Source of the DNA: Geosiphon pyriformis
Taxonomy: Eukaryota; Glomeromycota; Glomeromycetes; Archaeosporales; Geosiphonaceae
Length of the DNA: 64,000 bases
NCBI GenBank assembly: GCA_016748015.1
Contig: JAAOMT010000603.1
Location: 126,021-190,020, forward strand
Direction: 5' to 3'
In this document: piece after piece, positions 1 through 11,878 of the stretch
How the letters are laid out: the number at the start of each line of letters is the position of its first letter
Position numbering within the stretch: the stretch's first letter is position 1
Notes under the pieces: generated by a model
What the model was told of the DNA's origin: nothing
What the model saw: only the letters and a program-made list of their open reading frames with translations
The model's database searches: none
Translations under genes and position numbers: made by a program

Positions 1-1058
1 ATTAGTGATTAAAGTGGTTGTTGCAGTTGTTGAACCAGTTGCTGGATAAGTTGCTGTAGTAGTGGCTGTTGAAAAGGTATTTGCTGCTGTTGAATCAGTT
101 TGATAATTGGTTTAATTGGTGGCTGATTGATGATGATATTTAGAGGTAAGTTTTGTTGATTAATTAAGTCAGAGTTTTGGTCATTCTGATTTGGCAGAGT
201 TTTGATTTCTGGATTTTCTAGATTTTAATCTTGCTGAGTCTGAAAATTTGGGGTTTTTATATCCAGGTTCTCAGTAATCAGGTTCTGATAAGTGAATTCT
301 TGATCTTCAGATTCTTCTTCCTTTTTTTCTTCTTGTTTTTTTTCCAATTTGGTTGATTCCCACGGATCAGTAATTCTGAAGTTTAGTTGAGGTGGTGGTG
401 ATTGAACTCCTGATGGCATTGGTGATCTCAATTTGAATCTCTCGAAGTACACACTGTATGGTCCTAATAGATCTTCTTTCCTTTGTTTACTTTGGAATAG
501 AAATTGTTCAAATGTTGATGTCGCATTTGATGTAGACGCACCTGTTGATGTGATATTGATGGTGTTTTCAGGAGTATAATGATATGATGAATTTGTAGGT
601 GATTTAATTCTGTGTTTCTTCCAAGTGGGTGGTTAGATCCATTGAGGTGTTACTGCTGGTGTTTGTAATTTTTCTTTGTCTTTACTTGCATAAGTAATTG
701 GGTATCTTTGTTGTGTGTGATGTTCAATTTTCTTATTAATCTCAGTAATGATAGATGCAAAGTTATAATTTGTTGGTAAGCTGGTGTTTTGGATTAATTT
801 GTGGTAAAAAGTTTCTCTCACTGATTCAGTGTTTATTGGTGTTCCTAACAAATAGGCAATTTTTTTGTTAACATAGAAATTGAAGGCTAATTCTGCTAAT
901 ATCTGATTGTGGTTCAATTCCAAGTGTTGACGGTAGTATTAAAATAAGAATTTTGCGAATTCTAAATGGTTTGCTCCTATACTTTTTGATTTTGCCACTG
1001 TTGATTTATTTGTTGGTGCTGGTTCTCTATAGAATTATACTTCACAAGAAGCACCAAA
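1..1058 (-). pseudogene. Gypsy element A: gag N-terminal region (fragment)
   Basis: Decayed gag-like region of a minus-strand Ty3/Gypsy element whose remainder lies left of the window. Reading frames at 633-923 and 225-452 match the gag N-terminus of element B further right (the 51562-51771 frame has the same run of residues around NFYVNKKI and LLGTP). Between and after them lie Pro/Gln/Glu-rich linkers like those of B. Frames are broken by stops. The upstream end abuts an LTR at 1059 through a primer-binding site. Role inferred from position and similarity to B: capsid precursor, not functional. Confidence 0.75.
1040..1056 (-). promoter_or_regulatory. tRNA primer-binding site of element A
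   Basis: On the minus strand, immediately inside the LTR, the sequence reads TGGTGCTTCTTGTGAAG. It starts with the TGG expected to pair with the CCA end of a tRNA. The same position in elements A2, B, C and D holds close variants. I cannot name the tRNA. Confidence 0.6.
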
Positions 1059-1845
1059 TGTTACAGGTGAATTTTGTTGGTTGTTGGAGTAAATAACAGA
1101 CCCATAACTTGGTGTTCAAGGCTGTTGTTGATGATGGCAATCTGAAGATGTGTTTATCTGAAGGTTTTGGTTGAGTTTTTTGTATAATAGACAGAGATTT
1201 AGTGGTAATAGTTTTATCCGTAGCTTTCTGAAACTGCAGTTTCATCAATTTTTTTCTCAACATGATGGCTGGTGTTTCTCCTGGTAAGCTAATCTCAATC
1301 AAGTGTCCTATCTTTATTTCTGGGTCTTTTACCAGTGCTATATCCTGATGTCAGTACCCCATGCATTAATCCTCAATAGAGTTAATAATAACAACAATTA
1401 AGACAAAAAAATAAAAGAAATAACATAAAGAAATGAGCCAAGGCAATGTGCAAGTTAATATCTGTCAATAGCCATGATTAAGAGCTATTGTTCCAGTGTG
1501 GTTAGATATCAATTGCTATCAACATAGAGTGTTAATAATGAAGAGTAGATTTGGATGGTAAATAATTTATTTATTCAATATTTGTGAATAGGAGATTTTT
1601 AACTAAAGAATTCTGCTTTTTCTACTTCTAATGCTACTGCTATATATACATAATTGATATTCTACAAGATTGCTCACATTTCCGAGCAATGTGCTATGAT
1701 TTTTTAAGCAATGCTCATATTGCTAAGCAATGTGTTCTAATTTTTTAACATTGTTCCACATTGCTGAGCAATGTGCTTATGTGCTAAATACTATTCTCTC
1801 ATTGGTCTGCTATTTTCTATATCTGTTTTCTTTTTATGAGTAACA
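1059..1845 (-). repeat. 5' LTR of Gypsy element A
   Basis: Starts TGTTACAG and ends GAGTAACA, the same termini as the LTRs of element B, and shares body sequence with 3569-4392, 42559-43446 and 51834-52681. On the minus strand a TATATATAG box lies near 1645. Upstream of it (in element orientation) is an array built on AGCAATGTGC (about 1669-1775), where the related LTRs have a GGAATTCC-type array. It sits directly against interior gag sequence of a second element at 1846, so A inserted into A2. Confidence 0.85.
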
Positions 1846-3568
1846 ATGGACACAACTAATTCTGGAAATAATTTGCATTTCCTTGATTATTGCATTATTG
1901 AGAAGATTAATAAACTGCTTGATTGTTAGCTAAGTATTTTTCTAATTTTTGGTTGATGGAATCACTGAATTGTTTCAACTTAGAATCCAATTCAGATGAT
2001 CTGTTCATTATTAAATTGATGACTTGGACGTGGTTGGCTTTAAGTTCAGTGGCTTTGAAATCTTGTGCATTAGTAACTGCATCTTGGAGAGTTTGTAAGT
2101 ACATTGGGCATACACACTGGAGGATGCTACTGCACAGTTTATGGATAAACTGGTTTAGAATCTGTGGTGCTGTAAAATAGTCAGCTTGGATTGCTTGAAT
2201 TTGGCACAGATTTCTGTAGAAGTGTCTTAAGTAAGTAGTAACTGCTTCAGTTTCTCCCTGTTTGATAGTAGTAAAAGTGTTGGCTAGGCAATTAATACTA
2301 TTGCTATTGCTAAAATATCTTAAAAATTCCAATTTAAATGCATTAAATGTTCGAAGTTTCTGAGCCAGGCTATGATATTATAAGTTAGCAGCATCCTGGA
2401 AAAAATAAGGGATTGTTTAAAGGGCTTTGGCGTCATTCCAGTTATTGGTAGTAATAGTTTTGGTGATGTTGTTGATTCATGTTTGGACATCATTCTCTTC
2501 ACCAGAAAATTTTTTTAGTTTCACAATTGGTGTATATGCCATTTGTTGTTGTTGTTGTGGCTGTTGAAGTGACTGCTGAGGTAGTTAAGATGATTGAATT
2601 GGTTCAATAATTGGTTCTTCAAGTGGCTGGTTGATGACAATTACTGAAGATAAGTTTTTTTGATCAATTACTTTGGAGTTTAGATTATTCAGAGTTTACT
2701 GAATTTGAATATTCAGAGTTTCAATTTCTGGATTTTCTAAATTTTGATCTTGCTAAGTCTAAAAGTTCAGGATTTCAATATCTGGGTTTTCTAGAATCAG
2801 GTTCTGGTAAGTAAATTCTTGATTTTTGGCTTCTTCTTCTTGCTCTTCTTCTAATTTTGTTATCTCTTAAAGACTCGTGTTTTCGAAATCTGGTTGAGAT
2901 GGTAGTAATTAAGATTCTGATGGCATTGGCGATTGTAATTTAAATCCTTCAAAATAATTGTCATAAGTTCTTAGTAATTCTGCTTTTTTTTGTTTACTTT
3001 GAAATAAAAGTCATCCAAATGTTGATGTAGCATGTGATGTAAACATGTCTACTAAGGAGATATTGATGGCACTTTCTGGTGCATAATAGTATGAAAGATT
3101 AGTTGGTGATTTGACTTGGGTTTTCTTTCAAATAAGTGGTTGTATCTGTTTTGGTGTTCCTGTTGGTGTTTGCAATCTTCCTTTGCTTTTGTCTGCATAG
3201 GTAATGAGAAATTGTTGTTGGGTGTATCTTTCAATAATTTGATTGATTTCCCTGATGATTGGTATAAAACTGTAATTTTTTGGTAGACTAGTATATTGAA
3301 ACAATTCTGTATAAAAATTTTCTCTTGCAATTCAATGTTAACTGTTCCTCCTAAGCAGTCTGTGATTTTATTGTTGACATAGAAGTTAAAGGCTGATTTT
3401 GCTGGGAAGTGGTTATTGTTTAATCCTAATTGTTAACTGTACTGTTGAAACAAGAATTTGGTAAATCCTAAATAGTTTGTTCCTATGATTTCTGATTCTG
3501 CTACTTTTGAATGATTTGTTTATTGGTGCTGGTTTTCTGTAGGATTATACCTCACAAGAAGCACCAAA
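1846..3568 (-). pseudogene. Gypsy element A2: gag region interrupted by element A
   Basis: Decayed minus-strand gag of a second copy of the A/B family. The 1907-2332 frame matches the retrotransposon gag domain of B (AVTTYLRHFYRN, ELDSKLKQF) and ends close to where B has its Gln/Tyr-rich linker before the zinc knuckle. Upstream frames (2320-2502, 3052-3330) give the rest of gag. Several stops and frameshifts are present. The LTR of element A interrupts it on the left; its own LTR follows at 3569. Confidence 0.75.
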
Positions 3569-4392
3569 TATTACAAATGATTATTTGGAGTCTCAAATCA
3601 AATAACAAATCTGTAACTTGGTGCTTAGTGACTAATCTGGTGGATGGTATTGGTAATGTTGGTATGTTATTATTATCTGAAAGTTTTGTTGTGGAGTCTT
3701 TTGTATAATGAACAGAGATTTAATTAATGGTTTTATTCATAGCTTCTCGAAACTGCAGTTTTGTCAAATTTTTTTCTTAACATGGTGGCCAGTAATCTTT
3801 CTGATAAGCTATTCTTAAATCTATGAGTGTTCTACTCTTGTTTTACAGGTCTTTTACCAGTTCCTATGATGTCTGTATCTTAGCACTTAATTTTTAATCA
3901 ATTTAGTAAAACCAAAGAAATAATAAAAAAAATAAAAGAAAATACAAGAAGATAAAGAAATGAGTAAAAACAATTACAAGTTAGTATCCCATCAATAGCC
4001 ATGATTAAGAACTATTGTTTCAGTACAGTTTAAGTATTACTTACTATCAACATAAAGTGTTGATAGTGAAGAGTGGAATTAAGATAGAAAATAATTATTT
4101 ATTTATATTTGTGAATTAAAAAGTCGCTTAGATAAAATCTAAACTGAGAGGTCTGTCCTTTCTACTTCTAATGCTACCACTATATATACATAATTGAGAT
4201 TCCTTAATTCCTCAATTCTTCACACCAGGAATCCTGGAATTCTGAAATCCTGTAATTTTTTGTACAAGAATCCTGAAATTCCTGGAATCCTGCAATTCTT
4301 CTAGGAGGAATTTTAGAATTCCATATTTACTATGGCTACTTCCGATTGGCTAATTTATATGCTAATATACTTCCTATATTTTATGAGTAACA
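3569..4392 (-). repeat. 5' LTR of Gypsy element A2
   Basis: Same family as the LTRs of A and B. The first dinucleotide is TA instead of TG, probably a transition; the end is GAGTAACA. It has the TATATATA box near 4185 (reverse strand TATATATAG) and, upstream of it in element orientation, an array of GGAATTCC / GGAATCCTG units (about 4205-4320). The primer-binding site lies at about 3550-3566. The right edge abuts LINE sequence at 4393, so A2 inserted into a LINE copy. Confidence 0.85.
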
Positions 4393-6241
4393 ATGCTTTG
4401 GAAAAGGGTCATGAAATTTGGCTGGTCTTACAAGATATGTGCAAAACATATGATTTTGTTAGTTGGCATCATTTGAAATTGAGCTTGAAGTGTATCAAAA
4501 TGTGTAGTAGATTCATAAAATTTTTTGGTAATATCCATGAAAACAGATACAACAGGATAATAATTGACTTTGGTTTCTCAGATGGCTATGTAGTCTATAA
4601 TGGTTTGGATCAGAGAAAAGTCTTCTTTCTGCTTCTTTGAAGAATTTTTTATGACTTTTTGTTGTGTGAGGTTAAGAGACAAAAACATTTGTGTAGTTAT
4701 AGAATCAATTCAAATTTTGTAGCAAAAACTGGCAGGATAGAGACTAGTGATAATAAATCTTTTTTTTTTACAGCTGGTGTTTTTGTGAATGATACAATTT
4801 GAATTGAAAATGGTCAAGCTTTAACACAATACATTTTAGACATTGCAAGTGAGTTTTTTGAGATTAATGATATTTCTATCAACAATAACAAAACTGTGGC
4901 TATTTTTATTAACCAGAGAGTAGTAGATGTTTCTTTGAGCATTAGTGGTAGACTCATATCTGTAGCAAAAAAAAATGAGTTTCACAGGTACTTAGGCATA
5001 TTTTTGTCTATAGAGGGTTTGTCTAAATCTAATCTCACCAAGGCCCAAGTGGATGTCAGATTATTTTCGAATATGGTTCTCAAAAAAGCAATATCTGATA
5101 AGCAGTTCTCATATTTGGTCTTGGCAGTTCTCCAGTCTATAATTAGTTGTTATATGCAGTTCAGTTTTATTGCTAAGAATGTGTATTAAAAGTAGAACAT
5201 TTTGATCAAAAGAGGACTTAGATTTAAGATTATGTTACCAAGAGATTTTCCCAATAAGGTCTTATATCATTTGTTTTTATATAGTCTAAAATCATTTAAA
5301 CAAGTACAGGCTGAGGCCAAAGTTGTTTCAGTGATTAGTTTCTTTAATGCGTCTGAAATTCTAAGTTGTTTGTTTGAACACCATGCTTTGGATTTACAGG
5401 TTTTGGAATGGACACCTCTTTATTCTTTGAGTCATTCTGTTAAGTTAAGAGTTTGTCCATCAGATAACTTCTTGGCTGGCATTATAAGAATTTTTGTTGA
5501 TGTTAATGTTTTTTTGTCCAATAATATACCCAATGCTTTTCATTGCCCCAGTTATGCCCTGATGTCTGAGATTCTAAGATCTACCTCTTATTTTGATGTG
5601 ATACATTTTTTGAAACATTTTGGTGTTGTCTTTGGTGACATTTTGGTTAACAAACATAGTCATGTGATGGATTGAAGAACTTTTCAGCATTGGGAAAAAT
5701 TGAGTCCTAAGAGTCTGATGCTAACTTGGTCAATAAGATCTTTGCATATATGTCTGATCATTTGTCAAGGCCTGGTGGAGATGTGGCTGTTGTAGACTAT
5801 TCCAACTTTCTTTGTTTGTCTGACTTTTTGAGTGCTCACAAACATTTGCACAAGGTTTGGGCTGGAGAGCTGTCCATCATTTGGCTGAGGACTATTACAG
5901 TAGAGCATGGTTGTTGAGATCTAAATTTCATATTGATATGAAGAAGAGTGGTTTAGTTTGTGATACTGGTGCTATTTTTGCTTCTTTGTATGGTTTGTTC
6001 TGTTAGCTGTCTGAAGGTGCAGTTCACATGCTTGGTATCATTAAGTTATTTGCTGTTAGCTTTGGTTCAAGAAAGCATTATTTGTTTTTTTTTGGTTTGG
6101 ATACTGGTTTGGGAGTTTTTGTAAGTATGTAGTACTGCCTTAATGGGCCTGAGTGGCTGGTCACATGTAGTAAGCACATAAGCCATGTTTAGTTTGATTC
6201 ATTTTGCTTTGTTTTTGTGTACTAGATAGTGGTTAGGCTGC
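4393..6241 (+). pseudogene. LINE 3' fragment: reverse transcriptase to C-terminus (copy L1)
   Basis: 3' part of a non-LTR retrotransposon ORF2. Frames at 4332-4640 (from about 4393), 4896-5189, 5202-5675 and 5726-5917 give successive RT and connection segments (LVLQDMCKTYDFVSWHH, FGNIHENRYNR, HRYLGIFLS). The polymerase FVDD box reads FVND (Asn codon 4788-4790) and is followed by a stop where Trp is expected. The remainder reaches the LINE 3' end near 6241, parallel to the more decayed copy ending near 30190. The 5' part was cut off by LTR insertion at 4392. Inactive. Confidence 0.85.
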
Positions 6242-6312
6242 TGTTACCAGTAGAATTTTAGTTATTAATTAGCATAAAATTACTCTCATAATTCCTATTA
6301 TTAATTAGCATA
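6242..6312 (+). repeat. Fragment of a C-type LTR
   Basis: Begins TGTTACCAGTAGAATTTTAG, the same as the LTR starts at 41552 and 60623, and follows that LTR for about 70 bp before the Tigger element starts. The rest of the LTR does not resume on the far side of the transposon. It is therefore a truncated LTR remnant at the 3' end of the LINE. Confidence 0.75.
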
Positions 6313-6314
6313 TA

Positions 6315-6332
6315 CAGTGAACTCTCTTTATA
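6315..6332 (+). repeat. Left terminal inverted repeat of the Tigger element
   Basis: 18 bp identical to the reverse complement of 10562-10579; preceded by TA. Confidence 0.9.
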
Positions 6333-6455
6333 ATCATACCTTTTGGTCAACACATTTGTGGTGACTATAGAGAGATGGGACTATAAAAAATAATCAATAT
6401 CTTATCACATGATCTATATATTACATGCATAATATAATAACCAATTATATATATT

Positions 6456-8015
6456 TTATTTAAAAAAGCTATCTATTTGCAACTGTTTTTTTTCTTCTTG
6501 AACTTTGAGAACAGTATTATGAATTAATGTTCTCAAAGTTTTAAAAAAGTCTGAATCAACTTTTTCACTATACTGCTCTTCACAATAGCACAATGTATCT
6601 TTAAGTGCAATTTTACTTTGATGTGTAAATAGCAAAGGCAAAGGTTCATCTTTATTTTTACTTTCTAAATCTTCATTTGTATTAGAATTTCCACTATACT
6701 TGTTATTAATAAGATCCACAATTTCATCCTCTGAGACATAAGTGAATAATGATTCAAACTTGTCAATATTAATGAAGTCTATTGCCAATAGCTTATCAAT
6801 ATCAACATGTTCAATAAGAACTTGTACTTCTTGTAGAAGTTCTTGTTTAATATCTAATGGATGGGCTGGCATTTAACTATTATTTAAAATTTCCATATGA
6901 TGCCAACAGTTTTGGATTGTAAATGTTGTTATCACTGACCACGCATCAATTAGAAAATCAACCACATCCTTTAATATTACTGTTAATATTGGAATCTTGC
7001 CATTATACTGATTAATAAGATGGAAAAGAAACAACTTTTGGTATTGTGTCTTAAAAGATGCAATAATTCCTGTATCTAATAATTGCAAATGAGATGTTGT
7101 ATTGGATGGTAGATATCTAATCATAATATTAGATAATATAAAAGATTCTCTATCATGGAGACCAGCATTATCAAGCAATAGTAAAATCTTTTTTTTTTTG
7201 CAATGCATTTTTTCATTTAATAAATTAAGCCATTTATTAAAAATATTGGTTTGCATCCATGCTTTTGTATTGTAATAATAAGTGATTGGAAGTGCATTCA
7301 TATTAATATTACAAAAACATTGTGGTTTTGCAGCTTTGCTGATAATTAAAGGCTGCAACTTGATGCTGCCTGTTGTATTACAAGCAAGAAATATGATAAT
7401 TCAACTCTTATCATGCTTGGTACCAGAGGTAGATCTTGTTACCAAAGTTGCATTTAGTGACATTCTAAAGAATAATGCTGTTTCATTAGCATTGTAAACA
7501 TCATTTAAATCATATTTGCTAATAATCTCATGCAGTTTCTCTTGTTTCTCTGGTAAAATTTTCAAGAGAGCACTGTTTGCTTCACCATGTATCTTAATGT
7601 GGTGCAAATTATGACGTTTTTTGAACTTTTCTAACCAACCATCTGATGTTTTAAAGTTATTTTTTTCTGGAAACTTTTCAGCAAACTTGAGGGCTTTTGT
7701 TTGTAAAAATTTTTTAGTAAGAATGCAATTGGTAGCTAGTGCTCTAAGCATTCATTCTCCCAATGCATCATTTATCTTCAGAAACATCTCTTTCTTGTCT
7801 TTTGTCAATTGACCAGAGTTGTCAGATATATTCTTTTTAATCCATCAGTCTGATTTTGCAAGTATCTTTGTTACAGTAGAGTGGTCGATCTTTAAATTAA
7901 ATATTTTGATAAGTCTATTTGCCAAGTAGTTAGGATGCTTTAGTTTATATTGGCAGAGAGTTTTTTTAGTCTCCAAGAAGATTACTGCTTGCTTTTGGTT
8001 CGCATTTTTTGGCAT
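6456..8015 (-). pseudogene. pogo/Tigger DDE transposase (broken)
   Basis: Reads from an ATG at 8013-8015. The first part (about 8015-7765) looks like a CENP-B/Psq-type DNA-binding helix-turn-helix (HPNYLANRLIKIF, STVTKILAKSD). It is followed by a second DNA-binding region (KALKFAEKFPEKNNF, SDGWLEKFKKRHNL) at 7751-7560. The DDE domain follows: the first acidic site, normally within DET, reads NET in NANETALFF near 7490. The second is intact in LLLLDNAGLH (about 7170) and the third in LQLLDTGIIASFK (about 7070). Frames are split by stops near 7850, 7750, 7398 and 6873; the last frame (6456-6872) is the acidic C-terminal tail. Loss of the first Asp plus stops makes it inactive. Confidence 0.85.
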
Positions 8016-8531
8016 GTTAATAAGAACACACTTTTTATTGCATTTTGTTTTTATAATACATTAATGTATCTGTTATGTCTCAAACATTATTTTGTCTTAT
8101 ATCTAATTGGACATGTGAGGTGTCTTATGTCATATGAGGTGCCTCAGATTATAAAAAGCAGCCAAATTATAAAAATAAAGGTTTTAATCCAACTGTAGGA
8201 TTCTAAGTGCAAATGACAGATTCTTGGTAAAAAAAAACCTAATTTTGATAATGCATCTGTAACACTTTTTGTCTCTTACCTCCAACTAATGATCAATAAT
8301 GAAGACTGTCAATTTGATCCTCCACATACTTACATAATTGCATAGAAGATAGCACAATATTATGTTGTCAAGCCCTCCAAACACAGCAATGCCTATATTA
8401 ATTGGAATATCAATATAAAATACTTTGCACAATGTTAGAGATATTAGAGTGAAAGTCAACTGCAGTTTTTTAAAAAATATTCTGATCATTATAAGTCATA
8501 AGATTCAATATGTAATATATATAGGCATGCA

Positions 8532-9326
8532 ATGACTTCCAAATTAATGTGGCTATATATTGTTTCTAAGGAAAATTTATCTGTTGAAGGTTACTTAGAA
8601 TGGGCCCAAAATGAAACAGATCTTACATTTAAGTTAAAGTATGAACAAGTCTTTTTTTATTTACAAGCAATTATTAACTTTTGCATTGGAGTTTGTTTCA
8701 ATAAGTCTTCATTAAGACTTGTGACTAGACGAATGTTTGCACCAATTTGGTTTGCTCGGCACCATTCTATTTACTAATTAATTGAAATTGCTGATGAAAA
8801 ATAATGGCTACAATTGAAGCCTGAAGTTTGCAAGCTGATTCAAGAAAAAATTGTAATTTCTTGATCTAAACTTTCAAATCAACATCAAGGCCATGATGCA
8901 ATACTTAAAGAAATTAACAAAATGCTCAAATCATTGATTTCTTCTACATTTTTACAATGGCATTGGGAAATTGTAGCATGTAATTATATTAAATTTAAGA
9001 GATTGTATACTAATCTTTTTAATGTCATCGGATATTCTAAAAGTAAAATATATAGGTCTCATACATGTCCTAGCTTTATTGCTGAATCAAATTGATTTCG
9101 AGTTCAGATAAAAAAGACACAGTTTGTAAATCCAAATGTCTCTAATTATGTTTTTTGTAATATTGGCCATGAATAGATATTAAGCAAAGAAATGAAAAAA
9201 TTCAGTAAAATTGTACGGATAAAAAGAATAGACTTTCTTAAAGCAAGATAAATTAAGAAAACATTGTTAGGTACTTGGAAACCAATTCCAGTAACAAATG
9301 AAAAAGCAGATCATCAAAAAATGTAA
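8532..9326 (+). pseudogene. Unrecognised cargo reading frame 1 in the Tigger element
   Basis: An ATG-started frame (8532-8777) continues in the same frame through several stops to about 9326, giving a decayed protein of roughly 260 residues. Recognisable stretches include YLEWAQNETDLTF, HQGHDAILKEINKML and GTWKPIPVTNE. Stops fall where Arg or Gln would fit, so the frame was probably open once. I do not recognise the family. It runs opposite to the transposase. It could be an element-encoded accessory gene, a captured host gene or a second nested element. Confidence 0.5.
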
Positions 9327-9806
9327 ATCTGTTAATAAAATCACAACTATTACCTATTATTAACTTTCTAATACCTCTTTTAAATGATCATGTTTTCAAA
9401 GCTTATCAAGTTAATCATGTAACAGCCTAATAAATATCCTTCAAGAAGTTAGAAATATATTGTATTGTGTACAGTTTTGTTTATCTTGGGTTGGGTGCAT
9501 TACCATTTATAATTGGCATTTTTAAAACATGATATATTGAATCTAGGTCTGAATTTCCATTCTGCATGATTATGTTTGGATTATAAAATGCATTCAACAT
9601 GGATTTATTTGTCCCAAAAAAGTTGATTTTTAATATATCTTTAAAACTATCAGTCAAACTTTTGCTTACTAATACTAAATATTGGTCAAATAATGAATAT
9701 GATTGCCAGTATAGAGCTCTTTTTTAATCATGAATGTCAAAGTTGGTGTGAAAATGTATTTATTGGGTATATATCAGAATCCTCATGCTCTGAGTTTTAT
9801 TACTGG

Positions 9807-10307
9807 TCACATTTCTTTTCTTAAGAAAAGGTAAATTCGAACTCTGCTCTCAGTTGATTTGCTTAAACAATGTCCTATTAACAAACTTGTTCTTAGAGAA
9901 TTCCATTGGGCCATTATTTTCACTTGTAGATCTGTTAATTTCTTCTTCCAATATGGAGAAAAAGTAATTTTATTAGCCAAAGTTTGATCCAGAATAACTT
10001 CTTTAATACTCACAGCAACAGCTTCCAAAATACTACCAGTCTCTAAAGCACTACTAGTCTCCAAAACACCAAGAGCAGCAATACTGTATCATATGTTAAC
10101 TATTATTAAAACTTTCATAATACTCATAAACAACAAGCCAGATATAATAGTTTCATCATTGTTTTCTAATGACAGTGGCAGCTTATAAAGAAGAAAAATA
10201 ATTAAATGTTGTAATATTTGAGAAATTTTGTTTAGTGTTCTATAATTATTTTCAGAAACTTCTCTAATTTTTTTTACTATCATAAAAAAAATGATTTCTA
10301 TTGACAA
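9807..10307 (-). pseudogene. Unrecognised cargo reading frame 2 in the Tigger element
   Basis: Two minus-strand frames (10089-10307 and 9807-10064), separated by one stop, read as a single protein of about 165 residues starting at the ATG near 10307. It has an N-terminal helical stretch (KKIREVSENNYRTLNKISQ), then an Ala/Ser/Glu-rich linker, then a segment with SPYWKKKLTDLQVKIMAQWN. The last part could be a helical DNA- or protein-binding region. I do not recognise a family. It converges with cargo frame 1 inside the Tigger boundaries. Confidence 0.4.
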
Positions 10308-10561
10308 ATCGAGAAATCTTCTTGACTGTACATGTCCAATTAAATATGAGATAACATCTGATGTTTATATCTAATATTATATAATTATAGTGTGACTATA
10401 GAGAGTGGAAATTACTTATATTCTGCTATCATATTTGTGAGGATAGGGACTATAAGGAAATATATATAGTAAAAGTAACTATAAGGAGATATTATATATA
10501 AATGGTTTTGGTTTTTAAAAAAATGTGATTATAAGAAGATAGTAATTATAATTAGAGGGAC

Positions 10562-10579
10562 TATAAAGAGAGTTCACTG
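10562..10579 (-). repeat. Right terminal inverted repeat of the Tigger element
   Basis: Reverse complement of 6315-6332 without mismatch; followed by TA at 10580-10581. Confidence 0.9.
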
Positions 10580-10581
10580 TA

Positions 10582-11878
10582 TTTATTAATAAAAAAATTT
10601 TTAAATAACAGTAAAATTCTTTTTTTTTAAGTAAATTACTAATTGATAATAAAAAAACACCAATTTTGTGATTAATAAAAATTACTACTATTTTGTTATA
10701 ATTAATCAAAATATTATTAACACAAAAAAACTCATTTATAATATCCAAAATATATTAAATTACAAATTAGTTGTTATTTATTCAAATTGTATTATTTATA
10801 AAAACACTAACAATAAAAAAAATATTATATTGGTCTAATTTTTAACTTGTTTTATTTTAACAATAAACTTAATATTAATCTTATAACTATACAATTTTTT
10901 TTGTCTTTTAATTTTACACAATAGCAAATTATAAAATATTTGTTAAAAAAAAACAAACATATTGTTTTAATTCAATTTATTATATATATAATATCTATTT
11001 ATTAAGCTAAAATTTGTTATTATCTAATTAACTTGGCCATTATAAATCTTTCTAAAAAATCTAAAAAATCTGTTACATATTTTAATCTAAACCAAATTGG
11101 TTTTCAGATAATATTAACTTATTAAGTTATATGCTTTATACATGTTTTGTAATACTAGCCAAAATTTATGGTTCTTCTTTAGAATTTTTTTTACCACTAA
11201 ACCAATTGTAAAAATTGGAAATTGTGTCATGATATTTTTTAAAACTGAAAAATTATTTCTATAAAGAATTAATAATTTTAATTAAAAGTAAAATATTTTT
11301 ATTTATTTTTTTAGTGTTATTAACATATAATCATTAAAACAAAACATAACCAAATTATATTATTAATTAATTTTTTAAAGAACAAAAAAATAATAAATTT
11401 AAACACTATTACTAAAAATCAATTTTAAACTTTTAATTCCAAATTGAGTACACAAAATTTTTTATATTAAAATAATAAACCATTTTATAAATTAAAAAAA
11501 ACTTATTTGTAAACAAAAACACAAAAACTTTTTATTTTTATTTTTTATTACAAGTTTTTTTCCTTGCAATCCAACCACCAACTATTAAATTAAATATGTT
11601 TAAAAAAACCACAATTTGCAAAATTCAATAACAATTTTTAATTTCAATTCAATTCCCGCCGCATCTTCTCAAGTTCTTTACCCAAAGTCTAAAAAATCAC
11701 CTGAGAATATTTTCTATTTAATATTTCTTCAACTCGCGTTACTATATCACCAGCAGTTCCATTTTAAGAGTTTTATCCCTTGACTCATTCTCACTCGAGG
11801 CATCGCTAAAACTAGATTAATAAAAAAACTTTTCATTACTTGAGATTTAAACACTTACATCCAAGGACCTTTCTCGAT
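10582..11878. other. AT-rich intergenic region upstream of the cyclin gene
   Basis: No convincing coding sequence. Dominated by A/T homopolymers until about 11640, after which base composition rises toward the gene (for example CCCGCCGCATC near 11656). The last 200 bases presumably hold the promoter and 5' UTR of the cyclin gene; I see no clear TATA box. Confidence 0.6.

Larger units (their letters stand above)
6315..10579. mobile_element. pogo/Tigger-type DNA transposon
   Basis: Bounded by perfect 18-bp terminal inverted repeats, CAGTGAACTCTCTTTATA at 6315-6332 and its reverse complement at 10562-10579, each flanked by a TA target duplication (6313-6314 and 10580-10581). Inside are a minus-strand DDE transposase of the CENP-B/pogo group (6456-8015) and two reading frames of unknown role (8532-9326 plus, 9807-10307 minus). 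Subterminal GACTATAGAGAG motifs occur near both ends. At 4265 bp it is longer than a simple pogo element. Stops in every frame suggest it is not autonomous now. Confidence 0.88.
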
